Assembly (NCBI RefSeq): GCF_004337445.1
Contig: NZ_SJZB01000029.1
Span: 1 to 64,000 of the forward strand
Direction: 5' to 3'
Source: Parasulfuritortus cantonensis
GTDB lineage: Bacteria; Pseudomonadota; Gammaproteobacteria; Burkholderiales; Thiobacillaceae
Length of the DNA: 64,000 bases
The notes beneath the pieces are model-generated. The model did not search any database, was not told the origin of the DNA, and saw only the letters and a list, made by a program, of their open reading frames with translations. This document shows positions 13,969-29,370 of this stretch, piece after piece. The stretch's first letter is position 1, and each line of letters begins with the position of its first letter. Made by a program: the position numbers and the translations under genes.

Positions 13969-16209
13969 CTAGAAACGCATGTCCAGGCCGAGCCAGAGGT
14001 TGCGGCCGTCCATGTATTCGTACTGCTGCTCGCGGTAGCGGCGGTCGAACAGGTTGTTGACCGCCAGGCTGAGTTCGGCCCGGCGCACCGGGCCGGCCAC
14101 CGGCAGGCGGTAGCCGGCCTTGAAGTCGGCGACGAAGTGGTCGGGGTTGCGGGCCGTCTCGCTGTTGCGATCGTCGAAGTAATAGTCGCCGACGTAGCGG
14201 CCGGCCAGGCGCACGTAGTAACGGTCGGACGGCGCGTAGACGACGCCCAGGTTGAGCTTGCGCGGCGCCACGCGCTGGAGTTGCCGGCCCTCGGTCAGGG
14301 GATCGCTCGGGTTGTCGACGATGCGCGAGTCGGTATAGCTGAAATTGAGGTAGGGCGACCAGGCGCCCAGCGCGGCGTCGACGCCGAACTCGAAGCCGTT
14401 CACCCGCACCTTGCCGATGTTCTGGAACTGCCACTTGCCGCTGCTGGTCTGGATCGAGCTGATCTTGTCCCGGTAGTCGGTGTGGAACAGGGCGGCGCGG
14501 ACGCTGGCCGGCCCGATCCGGTGGTTGACGCCGACCTCGTAGGAAACGGACTTCTCCGGCTCCAGGTCCGGGTTGTTCAGCCAGGCGCTGCCGGAGCGGA
14601 ATTTCAGGCTGTTCAGGGCCGGCACGTAGGCCGTGCCGGCCGTCGCGTACAGCGAGGTGGCCGCCGACAGGCGGTAGCGCAGGCCGACGCGCGGGTTGAA
14701 TAGGCTGTCCGAAGAATCGTTGCCGGTCCGGACGCCGTCCTTGGTGTCGCCGTCCATCCGGTAACGATCCCAACGGCCGCCGGCCAGCACGGTGACGGCG
14801 TCGCCGAAGCGGTGCTCGTCCTGCACGAAAACGCCGTCGAGCCGGCTCTTCGAGACGCTTTCGCCGGCGTCGGCGTAGATGACGTCCTGCCAGCGCGAGG
14901 TGTACTTGGCCCGGTTGTGGCTGTAGCCGACCGTCACCGTGTCGGCCCGGCCCAGGCGCAGGTCGGATTGCAGGTCGACGCTGTCGCTGTCGTCGATGCG
15001 GTCGTCGATCTCGGCGACCGCCAGGCTGCCGGTGTTGCCGTTGACGTAGTCGTCGTCGAACAGGATGTGGGCGATCTGGCGCAGCTTGCGGTAGCGCAGC
15101 TTCAGCACGGCCCAATCGGCGGGCTCGTAACGGTAGCCCAGGTCATAGGCCTCGACTTCGTCGTCCATGTTGTAGTTGGGGTGGCCGCCGAGCCAGTCCG
15201 ACTCGACCTGGGCGTTGCGGTAGCCGAGGCTGATCTCCTGGTTGGCGGCCGGGCGCACGGCCATCGCCAGGCCGACCTTGCGGTCGCGGCCGGCGCGCGG
15301 GCCGAGGTCCTTGGCACCCCACGGATCCGGGTCCGGCTGGGCGACGTAGCCGTCGGTCAGGTAGTGGCTGGCCGACAGGCGGATGTCCACGGCGTCCCAG
15401 CTGCCGCCGGCGGCCGCACCGATCCGGGCGGCGTCGTGGGAGCCGATGCCGAGTTGCAGTTCGGCGCCCGGGTCGCCTTGCCAGCGCTTCGACAACAGGT
15501 TGACGACACCGCCCATGCTGCTCGGGCCGTACAGGGCCGAGGCCGGGCCGCGTACGACCTCGATGCGCTCGATGTCCTCCGGCGCCAGGGCCTTGAGGCC
15601 GAAATGGATGCCGCTGACCGGCGATTCCAGGGGCATGCCGTCGAGCAATACCTGGCTGGTGGAGCCGGCGAAGGAGCCGCCGACGCCGCGCAGGCGGATG
15701 GTCTCGGTGGCAGCCAGGGAGGCATAGTCGGCGACGTCCACGCCTTCGACGTCGCGCAGCAGGTCGGCGACCAGTTGCGGCTGCCGGCGCGCGATGTCGG
15801 CCGCGCCGATCACCGAGACGCTGGCCGGGACGTCCTCGATGCGCTGTTCGGTCCGCGTGGCGGTCACCACCACGACCGGCAGGGCGCTATGCGGCTCGGA
15901 CGCTGGGCGGACCACGGCGTAGCCCTGGCCGCCGTCGCTGCGGAACGCCAGGCCGCTGCCCGCAAGCAGGCGCCGCAAGGCCTCCTCGACTGCCATGTCG
16001 CCATGCAGGGCCGGGGCCGGCAAGCGCTCGACCAGATCGGGCGAGAACACCAGTTGCACGCCGGCCTGGCCGGCCAGGGCGAGGAGGGCGGAGGCGAGCG
16101 GCTGGGCCGGGATGTCGAAGCGGGCGGCCTGGGCGAGGCCGGCATGGCAGGACAACGCCAGGGCCAGGACGGCCAGGCGGACGCGGTGTTTCGGGGTTGG
16201 CTTGGGCAC
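13969..16209 (-). CDS. FecA-type TonB-dependent receptor with STN signalling domain
   Basis: Outer-membrane transducer/transporter of 746 aa. After a signal peptide (1-28, GLAQA) there is an STN domain (about 30-100, RFDIPAQPLASALLALAGQAGVQL-like), a TonB-box-like segment SALPVVVVTA, a plug and a barrel ending in the canonical terminal Phe (LGLDMRF). The STN domain normally contacts FecR to activate the FecI sigma factor; both genes lie immediately upstream in the divergent direction. Iron or chelate uptake with surface signalling is the probable role; the ligand is unknown. Confidence 0.92.
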   Translation of the reverse strand: MPKPTPKHRVRLAVLALALSCHAGLAQAARFDIPAQPLASALLALAGQAGVQLVFSPDLVERLPAPALHGDMAVEEALRRLLAGSGLAFRSDGGQGYAVVRPASEPHSALPVVVVTATRTEQRIEDVPASVSVIGAADIARRQPQLVADLLRDVEGVDVADYASLAATETIRLRGVGGSFAGSTSQVLLDGMPLESPVSGIHFGLKALAPEDIERIEVVRGPASALYGPSSMGGVVNLLSKRWQGDPGAELQLGIGSHDAARIGAAAGGSWDAVDIRLSASHYLTDGYVAQPDPDPWGAKDLGPRAGRDRKVGLAMAVRPAANQEISLGYRNAQVESDWLGGHPNYNMDDEVEAYDLGYRYEPADWAVLKLRYRKLRQIAHILFDDDYVNGNTGSLAVAEIDDRIDDSDSVDLQSDLRLGRADTVTVGYSHNRAKYTSRWQDVIYADAGESVSKSRLDGVFVQDEHRFGDAVTVLAGGRWDRYRMDGDTKDGVRTGNDSSDSLFNPRVGLRYRLSAATSLYATAGTAYVPALNSLKFRSGSAWLNNPDLEPEKSVSYEVGVNHRIGPASVRAALFHTDYRDKISSIQTSSGKWQFQNIGKVRVNGFEFGVDAALGAWSPYLNFSYTDSRIVDNPSDPLTEGRQLQRVAPRKLNLGVVYAPSDRYYVRLAGRYVGDYYFDDRNSETARNPDHFVADFKAGYRLPVAGPVRRAELSLAVNNLFDRRYREQQYEYMDGRNLWLGLDMRF

Positions 16210-16298
16210 GAAGATCTCCTGAGTCGGGTGCGGCGGGCGCGCTGGACGCCCTTACCCGACAAGACGGCCGGCGGCCGCCTTACCCAACCCGGACCGGC

Positions 16299-16315
16299 TG
16301 CGACACTATGTCGCA
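16299..16315. promoter_or_regulatory. 7-bp inverted repeat between divergent receptor and sigma genes
   Basis: TGCGACA cta TGTCGCA lies in the divergent interval between the FecA-type receptor and the sigma factor. It is a perfect dyad and could be an operator. It does not resemble a Fur box closely. Its function is only inferred from position. Confidence 0.3.
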
Positions 16316-16360
16316 TGCCGGCCATGGGTGTCTCCGACTACGATGCCCGGCGTGAATTGC

Positions 16361-16876
16361 ATGCCTGCTCAGGGACACCCCTACGAGGCCGTCCTGATCC
16401 AACTATATCGCGCCCATTTCGAGGATCTGCGGCGCTACCTGGCGCACAAGCTGAATTGTCCGGAGGCCGGCCGCGACGCCGCCCAGGACGTCTTCCTTCG
16501 CCTGCTCGTGCGGCCCGCCCCGGACGCCATCGCCAACCCGCGCGGATTCCTGTTCCGCAGCGCCCGCAACCTGGCCATCGACTGCCTGCGCGCCGCCGCC
16601 GGCCGCCCGGTCCTGGTGGCGATCGACGAGCATGGCGACGAACTCGCCGACGCCTGCGCCGATCCGGCCCGGATCGCCGAGGCGCGCCAGCGCCTGCGGG
16701 CCCTGGCCGAGGGCATCGAGATCCTGCCGGCACGCTGTCGGGAAGTGTTCTTCCGGCACCGCTTCGAGGGCCAGACCCAGGCCGAGATCGCGGCCGAGCT
16801 GGCCATCTCGACCCAGATGGTGGAAAAACACCTGGCCCGTGCCCTCCTGCACCTGCGCCGACGCTGGCCGGGCTGA
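16361..16876 (+). CDS. FecI-like extracytoplasmic-function sigma factor
   Basis: ECF sigma factor of about 171 aa with region 2 (HFEDLRRYLAHKLNCPEAGRDAAQDVFLRLL and NPRGFLFRSARNLAIDCLR) and region 4 (LPARCREVFFRHRFEGQTQAEIAAELAISTQMVEKHLARAL), the iron-starvation FecI type. It should direct transcription of the receptor operon on the opposite strand when released by the FecR-like protein encoded 55 bp downstream. ATG at 16361 was chosen; in-frame starts at 16343 (ATG) and 16328 (GTG) are possible. Confidence 0.92.
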   Translation: MPAQGHPYEAVLIQLYRAHFEDLRRYLAHKLNCPEAGRDAAQDVFLRLLVRPAPDAIANPRGFLFRSARNLAIDCLRAAAGRPVLVAIDEHGDELADACADPARIAEARQRLRALAEGIEILPARCREVFFRHRFEGQTQAEIAAELAISTQMVEKHLARALLHLRRRWPG

Positions 16877-16931
16877 GCCCGGGCCGGTTTGACAGGGCCG
16901 GCCGGCCTGCCGAGAATCCCGCGCCACCACC

Positions 16932-17861
16932 ATGCCCGCCCGCGACAGCCCACCCGAATCCGAACAGCGCATCCAGGAAGCCGCCGCGGCCTGGTTCGCA
17001 CGCCTGCGCGGCGACCGGGTGGACGCCGCCGAGCGGGCCCGGTTCGAGGCCTGGCTGGCCGCCGACCCGGCCCACCGCCGGGAATACGAAGTGTTCGAGC
17101 GCCTGTGGCAGGACGCCGGCCGCCTGCAGACGCGCAAGAGCCGCGCGCCCGTCCGCGCCGCCGGCCTGGTGGCGGTGCTCGGCCTGTGTGCCTGGCTGGT
17201 CTCGCTGGTTCCCGGCGGCGGCGAACTGGTCGACGCCGATACCCGCCGCCACCTGCGCCTGGCCGACGGCAGCGAGTTGGACGTCGCGCCGCGCACCCGG
17301 GTGCGTATCGACTTCGCTGACGACCGGCGGGCGCTGGTGCTGGAAACCGGCGAGATCGCCCTGAACGTCGCCGCCGATCCGCTACGGCCGCTCGAGGTGC
17401 GCGCGGCGGCCGGCGTCATCCGCGACATCGGCACGCGTTTCGACGTGCGGCGAGACGGTGAGCGCGTGCACGTGGCGGTCGCCGAAGGGCGGGTGGAAAT
17501 CCGCCTGCCGGGCGCCGGCAGCGAGTCGCGGCGCCGCCTGCACGCGGGCCAGGCGGCCGACTTCGGCGCCGACGTCATCTCCCCCGTGCAACCGGTCGCG
17601 GCCGCCGCCGCGCTGGCTTGGACCCAGGGCCGCCTGGTCGTCAACGCCGAGCCGCTGGCCGACGTGGTCGCCGCCCTGAACCGCTACCGCCGCACCCCGA
17701 TCGGACTCGACGATCCGGAACTGGCGCGCCGGCGCGTCAGCGGCGTGTTCCTGATCGACGACGAAAGCGCGGCATTGCATGCCTTGGCGGCGGTGGCGCC
17801 GATCCGTTTCGTGACCGAGGCCGGCCGCGTACACGCCAGGCGGATCGAGACGCGGCCCTGA
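16932..17861 (+). CDS. FecR-like sigma regulator
   Basis: Inner-membrane anti-/pro-sigma regulator of 309 aa. The cytoplasmic N-terminal domain (about 12-60, AAAWFARLRGDRVDAAERARFEAWLAADP-type DUF4880) is followed by a TM segment (about 75-95), a periplasmic FecR domain (about 105-200, LADGSELDVAPRTRVRIDF and VRAAAGVIRDIGTRFDVR) and a C-terminal STN-like domain that binds the receptor. It forms a complete cell-surface signalling set with the preceding sigma factor and the divergent STN receptor. Confidence 0.92.
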   Translation: MPARDSPPESEQRIQEAAAAWFARLRGDRVDAAERARFEAWLAADPAHRREYEVFERLWQDAGRLQTRKSRAPVRAAGLVAVLGLCAWLVSLVPGGGELVDADTRRHLRLADGSELDVAPRTRVRIDFADDRRALVLETGEIALNVAADPLRPLEVRAAAGVIRDIGTRFDVRRDGERVHVAVAEGRVEIRLPGAGSESRRRLHAGQAADFGADVISPVQPVAAAAALAWTQGRLVVNAEPLADVVAALNRYRRTPIGLDDPELARRRVSGVFLIDDESAALHALAAVAPIRFVTEAGRVHARRIETRP

Positions 17862-17873
17862 CCGGACGCCCGT

Positions 17874-18635
17874 TCAGCCCGGTTGTCCGACCAGGGCGCC
17901 GCGCTCGGTGATCAGGTCCCAGACGTGGGGGGCCGCCTGCTTAATGTGGCCCAGGGCACTGTCGGCGCTGATCAGGCAGGGCACCCGGGCGCCGTGGTAG
18001 TCGGCTTCCGGGCCGATCTGCTCGAACAACACCCCGAAGCGGGCCAGCAGACGCTTGAGCGCCGGCTCCATGACCGCATAGCTGTGCCGGATGCCGTGCG
18101 CGTGGACCATGCGCATCACCGCGGCGAACAGGCCGAGCGACAGGTGCGGCAAGACGCGGCGCTCGTCTTCCTGGAAATAACGCTCGATGTCGTCGGCGAC
18201 CCCGGCCAGGGTACCGGCCTCGCCGGCCCGCTTCTTGAACGCCTTGGATACGGCGAAACGGGATATCTCGGCCAGGCGGCCACGGGCGGCCGCCCCGAGC
18301 ACCGGCCGGTCCAGCTCGCAGTGCCATTCGATGGGGAACAGGCTACAGGCATCTTCCGGGTGCGGCAGGATGAGACGGGCGGTGGCGGCGTAGAGGCCGC
18401 TGGCGCGGTGACGGAGGAGGAAGTGGTCGGCCCGGCGGTCGAAGCTGTCCTCTTCCCAGAAATAAGGCAGGCCGTCGGCCCCGATGGCCTGCCGGCAATG
18501 CTCCGAGCGCTCGAAACCGGTCTCCACGACGTAGACCTGGTAACGCAGGCGGTAGACCTCCATGCGCAATCCGTCGTCGTCGGCGTGCACCAGTTCGAAA
18601 TAACGGTCGAGGGCGGCAATGAGGTCGTTCGGCAT
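17874..18635 (-). CDS. PEP-CTERM/exosortase-system-associated acyltransferase
   Basis: A 253-aa N-acyltransferase of the GNAT/acyl-homoserine-lactone-synthase-like fold. Recognisable segments are the N-terminal YRLRYQVYVVETGFE, FDRRADHFLLRHRASG, TARLILPHP, and EISRFAVSKAFKKR. These match the family found in genomes with exosortase/PEP-CTERM protein sorting. No exosortase or PEP-CTERM substrate is encoded in this window, so it is a distant member of that system. The start MPNDLIAAL was preferred over an upstream ATG at 18653 on length grounds; both are possible. Confidence 0.78.
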   Translation of the reverse strand: MPNDLIAALDRYFELVHADDDGLRMEVYRLRYQVYVVETGFERSEHCRQAIGADGLPYFWEEDSFDRRADHFLLRHRASGLYAATARLILPHPEDACSLFPIEWHCELDRPVLGAAARGRLAEISRFAVSKAFKKRAGEAGTLAGVADDIERYFQEDERRVLPHLSLGLFAAVMRMVHAHGIRHSYAVMEPALKRLLARFGVLFEQIGPEADYHGARVPCLISADSALGHIKQAAPHVWDLITERGALVGQPG

Positions 18636-18703
18636 AGACGGACCATAACGCAAACGTTTAGCTTAGACGAGGGCACCGGAAGCGCCAACGCCGCGGGCAA
18701 AAA

Positions 18704-18727
18704 AAACGGCCGGAATTCCGGCCGTTT
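18704..18727 (-). terminator. Terminator of fabI
   Basis: Perfect 10-bp hairpin AAACGGCCGG aatt CCGGCCGTTT; on the minus strand it is followed by a run of eight T, the classical Rho-independent form. It lies 19 bp beyond the fabI stop. Confidence 0.88.
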
Positions 18728-18745
18728 CAGGTCGCATGACGACGC

Positions 18746-19540
18746 TCAGTCGGGATCCACCGCCAGGCCGGCCGTGCTGTTGAAGCCGGAATCGACGTAG
18801 GTGATCTCGCCGGTCATGCCGGAGGACAGGTCGGAGAGCAGGAAGGCCCCCACGTTGCCCACTTCCTCGATGGTGACGTTGCGGCGCAACGGCGAGTGCT
18901 TCTCGCCCCAGGCCAGCAGCTTGTTGAAGTCGGCGATGCCCGAGGCGGCCAGGGTCTTGATCGGACCGGCCGAGAGGCCGTTGACCCGGATGCCCCTGGG
19001 GCCGAGCGCGGCGGCCAGGTAGTAGACGCTGCTCTCCAGGCTGGCCTTGGCCAGACCCATGACGTTGTAGTGCGGCACCGAGCGCACCGCGCCCAGGTAG
19101 GACATGGTCAGCAGCGAGGCGTTGCGGCCTGCCATCATCGGCATTGCGGCCTTGGCCAGGGCGGTGAAGGAATAGCTGGAGATGTCGTGGGCGATACGGA
19201 AGTATTCCCGGTTGATGTTTTCCAGATAGTCGCCGGCCAACGCCTGCTTCGGCACGAAGGCGATGGAGTGGACGATGCCGTCCAGCCCGTCCCAGTGCTG
19301 GCCCAAATCCTGGAACAGCTTGTCGATCTGCTCGTCGCTCGACACGTCGCAGTCGAAGCAGAGGCTGGAGCCGAAGTCCTTCTGGGCCATTTCCATAACC
19401 CGGTCCCTGACCCGCTCGCCCTGGTAGCTGAAGGCCAGTTCGGCACCCTCGCGCCTGCACGCCTCGGCGACCCCGTAGGCGATGGAACGGTTACTGATCA
19501 GCCCGGTAATAAGTATCTTCTTGCCGGAGAGAAAGCCCAC
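18746..19540 (-). CDS. fabI: Enoyl-ACP reductase (NADH), FabI type
   Basis: Last reduction step of fatty-acid elongation. The 264-aa SDR has the FabI-specific cofactor motif [15 protein letters not shown] and the active-site residues Y148, Y158 and K165 ([23 protein letters not shown]), numbered two beyond the E. coli enzyme. The start is GTG at 19540, supported by an AGGAAGGA ribosome-binding sequence upstream. It is followed by its own terminator and is probably monocistronic. Confidence 0.96.
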   Translation of the reverse strand: MGFLSGKKILITGLISNRSIAYGVAEACRREGAELAFSYQGERVRDRVMEMAQKDFGSSLCFDCDVSSDEQIDKLFQDLGQHWDGLDGIVHSIAFVPKQALAGDYLENINREYFRIAHDISSYSFTALAKAAMPMMAGRNASLLTMSYLGAVRSVPHYNVMGLAKASLESSVYYLAAALGPRGIRVNGLSAGPIKTLAASGIADFNKLLAWGEKHSPLRRNVTIEEVGNVGAFLLSDLSSGMTGEITYVDSGFNSTAGLAVDPD

Positions 19541-19602
19541 TTTTCGATTCCTTCCTGCGTTAGTCAGTCAAAGTCCGGCGATTATACCCATATCGGGCAT
19601 GT

Positions 19603-24114
<4,512 letters not shown>

Positions 24115-24118
<4 letters not shown>

Positions 24119-24678
24119 CGCCCTTTCAGGAGGACGACCACCGCACCGTCGCCGCCGTCCGCCGGCCGTGCGCTGACGAAGGCGAGCACCTCGTCGCGTT
24201 GGGTCAGCCAGTGGCGGACATGGTGCTTGAGCACCGGCTCGCGGTTCGGCGACCGGAGTCCCTTGCCGTGGATGATGCGCACGCAGCGGCCGCCGCGGCG
24301 CTTGCACTCGTGCAGGAATTCCGCCAACTCGTGCTTGGCCTCGACCTTGGTCAGGCCGTGCAGGTCCAGTTCGGCCTGGATGTGCCACTCGCCGCGGCGC
24401 AGCCGGCGCAGGGTCTGGCGCGACAGCCCGGGACGGACGTAGGAGGTGTCGCGGTCCTGTTCCGAATCCTCGTCCCAGTGCGCCGGGTCGCGCATCGATT
24501 CCAGGATCACCTCGCGCTCGTCCCGGAACAGGCTGAGCGGCAACGGCGGTAGACGGGGCGCGGCGTGGACGACGCGGCCATGCGGCGAGATGGGCTCGAC
24601 CCCCGCCATCTCGGTCATGAATGCCTGCGCGTCGTCCTCCGCATGGCCGGGAGGAGGGGGCTTCCCTCCGGTTTTCAT
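24115..24678 (-). CDS. Smr-domain protein
   Basis: A 187-aa DNA/RNA-binding protein with a C-terminal Smr domain (about 105-187): DLHGLTKVEAKHELAEFLHECKRRGGRCVRIIHGKGLRS, containing the DLHG and HGKG signatures of the family. Stand-alone Smr proteins of this type have nuclease activity linked to ribosome collision rescue or are uncharacterised. It overlaps the convergent L,D-transpeptidase by 4 bp. Confidence 0.9.
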
Positions 24679-24695
24679 GGTGTTACGCGACCATC

Positions 24696-25863
<1,168 letters not shown>

Positions 25864-26718
25864 GTGGTCATTTTTAGTGTCGTAGGAACAAAAGGCGGGA
25901 TCGGGAAAACGACCCTAACCGCCAATCTCAGTGCGCTCACCGCGGACATGGGTTTGCGCGTCCTCATGGTCGATGCCGACATCCAGGCATCCCTGACCAA
26001 GTATTTCCAACTCCGGAGCGATCCCCGAGACGGTCTGACCTCGGTCATCCTGAACGGCCGCGTCGCCGAAACCGCGATCACGCCCACCATGTGGGACCGC
26101 CTGGACATCATCGTATGCGATGCCCCACGGCGGAAGTTCGCAGGCATCGAAACCACCGACCTGGAACAGTTCATCCAAGGCCGTATCGATGCGCCTATGA
26201 TCCTGCGACGCGCACTGCGCTCACCCATGATCGAGGACCACTACGACTTGGTGTTCGTGGATACCCCGGGCGCCCAGGGGCCGTTGCTCTACACAGCGGC
26301 ATTGGCCGCTCACCGCCTGATCTCGCCGATCATGCCCGAAACGCCCAGTGCGCGGGAGTTCCGGGTCGGCACCATCGAATTGCTCCAGAAACTCGATGAG
26401 GCCCAGGCCCTGGGCATCTCGCCGGGGCCGTTGACCGCGGTGCTCAACCGGGTCGGGCATACCAACGATGCCCGCCAGATCACCGACGAGATCCGGACCA
26501 GCTACCTGGACATGAAGGGGCTGGTCACCGTGGCCGAGACCATTATCCCGGCCTCGGTCGCCTACAACGAGGCGGCGACGGCGCAACTCCCCGTGCACCG
26601 TCTCAAGCGCCGTGACCGGGTATCTCCCTTCGATACCATGCATGAGCTGGTCTGGGAGATGATCCCCTCCTTGCGCGGCGTCTACGCCGGCGGATACTCA
26701 GAAGACGGGGGTGAGTGA
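25864..26718 (+). CDS. ParA-family ATPase of the island
   Basis: A 284-aa Walker-type partition ATPase with the deviant P-loop KGGIGKTTLTANL near the N-terminus and the Walker B VFVDTPGA. It probably segregates the excised or replicating element together with the ParB encoded immediately downstream. The start is GTG at 25864, preceded by AGGGGG at 25853. It resembles the first gene of many genomic-island cores (ICE_PFGI-1 type parA). It overlaps the next gene by 1 bp (TGATG). Confidence 0.88.
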   Translation: MVIFSVVGTKGGIGKTTLTANLSALTADMGLRVLMVDADIQASLTKYFQLRSDPRDGLTSVILNGRVAETAITPTMWDRLDIIVCDAPRRKFAGIETTDLEQFIQGRIDAPMILRRALRSPMIEDHYDLVFVDTPGAQGPLLYTAALAAHRLISPIMPETPSAREFRVGTIELLQKLDEAQALGISPGPLTAVLNRVGHTNDARQITDEIRTSYLDMKGLVTVAETIIPASVAYNEAATAQLPVHRLKRRDRVSPFDTMHELVWEMIPSLRGVYAGGYSEDGGE

Positions 26719-28322
26719 TGGCCACCGGCAAAGATCGCCTCCCCGCCTCCGTCAGCATCGAAGAGCTGGCGCGTCGCCGGAAGATGAAGCAGAACGCTCA
26801 ACCCGCCGGCACCAAATCCATGGATGAGGCCGATGTCGCGCTGATGCGACAGTCGCTGAACGTGGTGGTACCCGACAACCAGCATCAGTTGAACGCGGAC
26901 AGCGAAACGCAAATCCAGATTCCCGTGATGGATATCATCCCGTATGACCTCAACCCACGGAAAGCGGAGAACGAACGCTACGACGACATCAAGGATTCGA
27001 TCAGAACCCTGAAGCGGCTCAACAGTCCGCTCGTCGTCACGCGGCGGCCAGGCACTACCAAGTACATGGTCGGCAAGGGCGGCAACACCCGGCTGCGCAT
27101 CCTGCAGGAGTTGTTCGAGGAAACCGGGGATCCGGCCTTCCAGTACACCCTGGCCACCTATGTGCCCTGGGTGTCGGAACTTGCCACCTTCGCCGACCAC
27201 TGCGCGGAAAACGAGTTGCGCGCGGACACCATCTTCTGGGACAAGGCGCAGGCCTACGCCGTCACCTTCAAGCAGCTGGCCGAGGAGGCCCAGAGTACCA
27301 CCCTGTCCGCGCGGGCGCTGGAGGTCCGGCTTCGGCAGAGCGGCCTGCCGGTCAGCAAGACCACTCTTAGTTACTACATTTTTGCTGTCAACAACCTCAA
27401 TGGTCTTGGAAGCGCCTGTAGGCGCCTGACAATCAACAATACCATCGCATGGCAACCGGCCTTCAACGCCTTCGAGCGCCTCCTCAAGCACACCCTGCAG
27501 GCCGATTTCTGGCCAGACCTGCGCGACCAGGTACTGCGGAGTGCCGAGCAATCCTGGCTCGCTACCGGCGAACTGGATCCGGCCAAGATCATCGACCAGA
27601 TCGACCAAGCCGTAGCCCTCAAGCTCGGCGAGGCGGTCGAATTCGTGCGCTTGGCGCGCGACCTCTGCCAGCGGTTCACCGGCGAGGATGTCGCGGGCCT
27701 GGTGGCGCAGGCCAGGCTACAGATGAAGCCGTCGGCCCCCTCCTCCGCCAGCAAACCGGCCTCCCCTGCCCCTGCATCTTCCCCCGAAGACGATCCGGAG
27801 AGCCCCGCCGGCGATCCGGCCGTGGCCAAGCCGCCCAGGACACGGGCGTCGCCGGCCCACCCGGTCGACGTCGATCCGCTGGCGGCCGTGCAGGAGCTGG
27901 CCACCCGCTTCGCCCGGATGTCCGAAGTGGCGGATTGTTTGCACCTCATGGACACCTGGCCGTGTGGCTTCTACATGGAGGTGCCGGAGCGCGACGAGCC
28001 GATCGAGCTGAACGAGTTCGGCGCCGACCGCTACCATGGCTGGTGGATGCTGGCCATGCTGTCCGACCAGCTGGACGACACTTGGTCCGAATTGTTGCCC
28101 GCCGACTCGACCTGGCGCCAGGCCCAGCGCCAGGAGAACGGCCGTGACGAATACGCACTCCAGCACTATATGGACACCATCCTGGGAATGCCCATTGACC
28201 CCCTGACGCTGGGCAAGCGACTGGCGACAGAGATCGATTCGGTGTCGGTCTGGATGGACCTGGTACGGGCGCTTCGCGACCTGCGCGCGCAGGCCCCCGG
28301 ACGTTTCGGAGGTGGACAATGA
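26718..28322 (+). CDS. ParB-family protein of integrating conjugative elements
   Basis: A 534-aa ParB-like DNA-binding protein. The ParB/sulfiredoxin N-terminal domain is around residues 80-200 (DIIPYDLNPRKAENERYDDIKDSIRTL and VGKGGNTRLRILQEL), followed by a helix-turn-helix region and a Pro/Ser-rich linker (about 340-390) before an ICE-specific C-terminal domain (AVQELATRFARMSEVADC). The length and domain order match the ICE ParB family rather than chromosomal ParB. It overlaps parA by 1 bp and the next gene by 4 bp. Confidence 0.85.
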   Translation: MATGKDRLPASVSIEELARRRKMKQNAQPAGTKSMDEADVALMRQSLNVVVPDNQHQLNADSETQIQIPVMDIIPYDLNPRKAENERYDDIKDSIRTLKRLNSPLVVTRRPGTTKYMVGKGGNTRLRILQELFEETGDPAFQYTLATYVPWVSELATFADHCAENELRADTIFWDKAQAYAVTFKQLAEEAQSTTLSARALEVRLRQSGLPVSKTTLSYYIFAVNNLNGLGSACRRLTINNTIAWQPAFNAFERLLKHTLQADFWPDLRDQVLRSAEQSWLATGELDPAKIIDQIDQAVALKLGEAVEFVRLARDLCQRFTGEDVAGLVAQARLQMKPSAPSSASKPASPAPASSPEDDPESPAGDPAVAKPPRTRASPAHPVDVDPLAAVQELATRFARMSEVADCLHLMDTWPCGFYMEVPERDEPIELNEFGADRYHGWWMLAMLSDQLDDTWSELLPADSTWRQAQRQENGRDEYALQHYMDTILGMPIDPLTLGKRLATEIDSVSVWMDLVRALRDLRAQAPGRFGGGQ

Positions 28323-28933
28323 ATCCCCACCACCGCTTACCCAACATTCACCTTCACCTGCGCCGGCGCGGCGACAGTGCAGATAGCCGCTTGCCCGGCA
28401 TCCCGATTTACGACAGCCAGTACGTGGCGTCCATCTTGCAGCACATCGCCGATCGCGCCGACGTGGCCGACTTGGAACACCTCGAGGCCCATCTCAGCCC
28501 ATCCACCCTGAACTTGCTCCGGCAAATTCCTACGCACGAGTTGTTGCGTCTGGCCGAGCAGCGGCCGGCCTTCTGTTCGATCTGCGTTGACGAGCCCATG
28601 CTCCACCTGGCCATCAATCGCCTGCGCAGGATCCACGCCGAGCAGGAAGAGACTATGTGGTTCATCCGGCGTGGCGCGCCGGCCGCCGCGATGCTGGAGT
28701 TGTTCGGGATCAATGAGATGGAGTACCGCCGCCTGCGCGGCGTTGCCGGCCCGGCAACTCGCCGCGGCCGCACCCCGAAGCTCGACGGTCACCTGGCCGA
28801 GGAGGTGCGCCGGTCCTGGAATCGCACGCGGGGCAGTGATGACCTGGCTCAGCGCTTCCACCAGTTGGTAGACAGCTACCCGAACATCCATGTGGCCACC
28901 TTGTGGGCCGCCATCAAGGAGATCGCCTCATGA
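28319..28933 (+). CDS. DUF2857-like island protein
   Basis: A 204-aa protein following parB. Its position and the motif RLRRIHAEQEETMWFIRRGAPAAAMLELFG agree with the DUF2857 family usually found next to ICE parB, but this was judged from memory. The central section (residues 100-150) looks like a helix-turn-helix (AAMLELFGINEMEYRRLRGVAG), so transcriptional regulation of the element is a reasonable guess. It overlaps both neighbours by 4 bp. Confidence 0.55.
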   Translation: MNPHHRLPNIHLHLRRRGDSADSRLPGIPIYDSQYVASILQHIADRADVADLEHLEAHLSPSTLNLLRQIPTHELLRLAEQRPAFCSICVDEPMLHLAINRLRRIHAEQEETMWFIRRGAPAAAMLELFGINEMEYRRLRGVAGPATRRGRTPKLDGHLAEEVRRSWNRTRGSDDLAQRFHQLVDSYPNIHVATLWAAIKEIAS

Positions 28934-29367
28934 AGAAGCTCAACGGCCACAACCTAAAGCCGCTCCAGGGGCAACGCATGTTGTCCCCGAGCGTCCTGCT
29001 GGAACTGTACGACGAGCCGGTGTCCTTTCACCGCTCCTTCGTGGAACTCGGCGGTGGGGTCACGGCCGCCCTCTTCCTGTCCTGCGCCTGTCACGAGGCG
29101 TCGCAGCTGCCGCCGGATTCCGATGGCTGGCTGCGCCTAAGCACCGAACAATGGCGCGAGGCCACCTGCTTGTCGAGGACTGAACAAGAAACTGCTCGAC
29201 GCGCTCTGCGCGACCGCGGCCTGATCGAGGAGCGCCGGGTCGGCATGCCTGCTCGCCTGGAGATCCGCGTCGACGTCGCCAGGCTGGTGGAACTGCTGCA
29301 ATCCCAGGCAGCCAGGAAATACGAGGGGTTAGAGCAAATTGACTACTCTGCTGGGGCCGGAGGTTAG
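28930..29367 (+). CDS. Winged-helix Rep-like protein, single domain
   Basis: A 145-aa protein that is one unit of the domain present twice in the 516-aa protein at 29902. Shared features are GGVTAALFLSCACH near residue 40, a winged-helix helix LSRTEQETARRALRDRGLIEERRVGMPARLEIRVD, and the trailing ARLVELL. The domain is that of plasmid/phage replication and DnaD-like initiators in general layout. It may bind the same repeats as the larger paralogue. It overlaps the upstream stop (ATGA). Confidence 0.6.
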   Translation: MKKLNGHNLKPLQGQRMLSPSVLLELYDEPVSFHRSFVELGGGVTAALFLSCACHEASQLPPDSDGWLRLSTEQWREATCLSRTEQETARRALRDRGLIEERRVGMPARLEIRVDVARLVELLQSQAARKYEGLEQIDYSAGAGG

Positions 29368-29370
29368 AAC

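Noticed and set aside
11252-14703. Long forward frames across the receptor/PepSY genes
   Set aside because: Antisense shadows; signal peptides, plug and barrel motifs are all on the minus strand.
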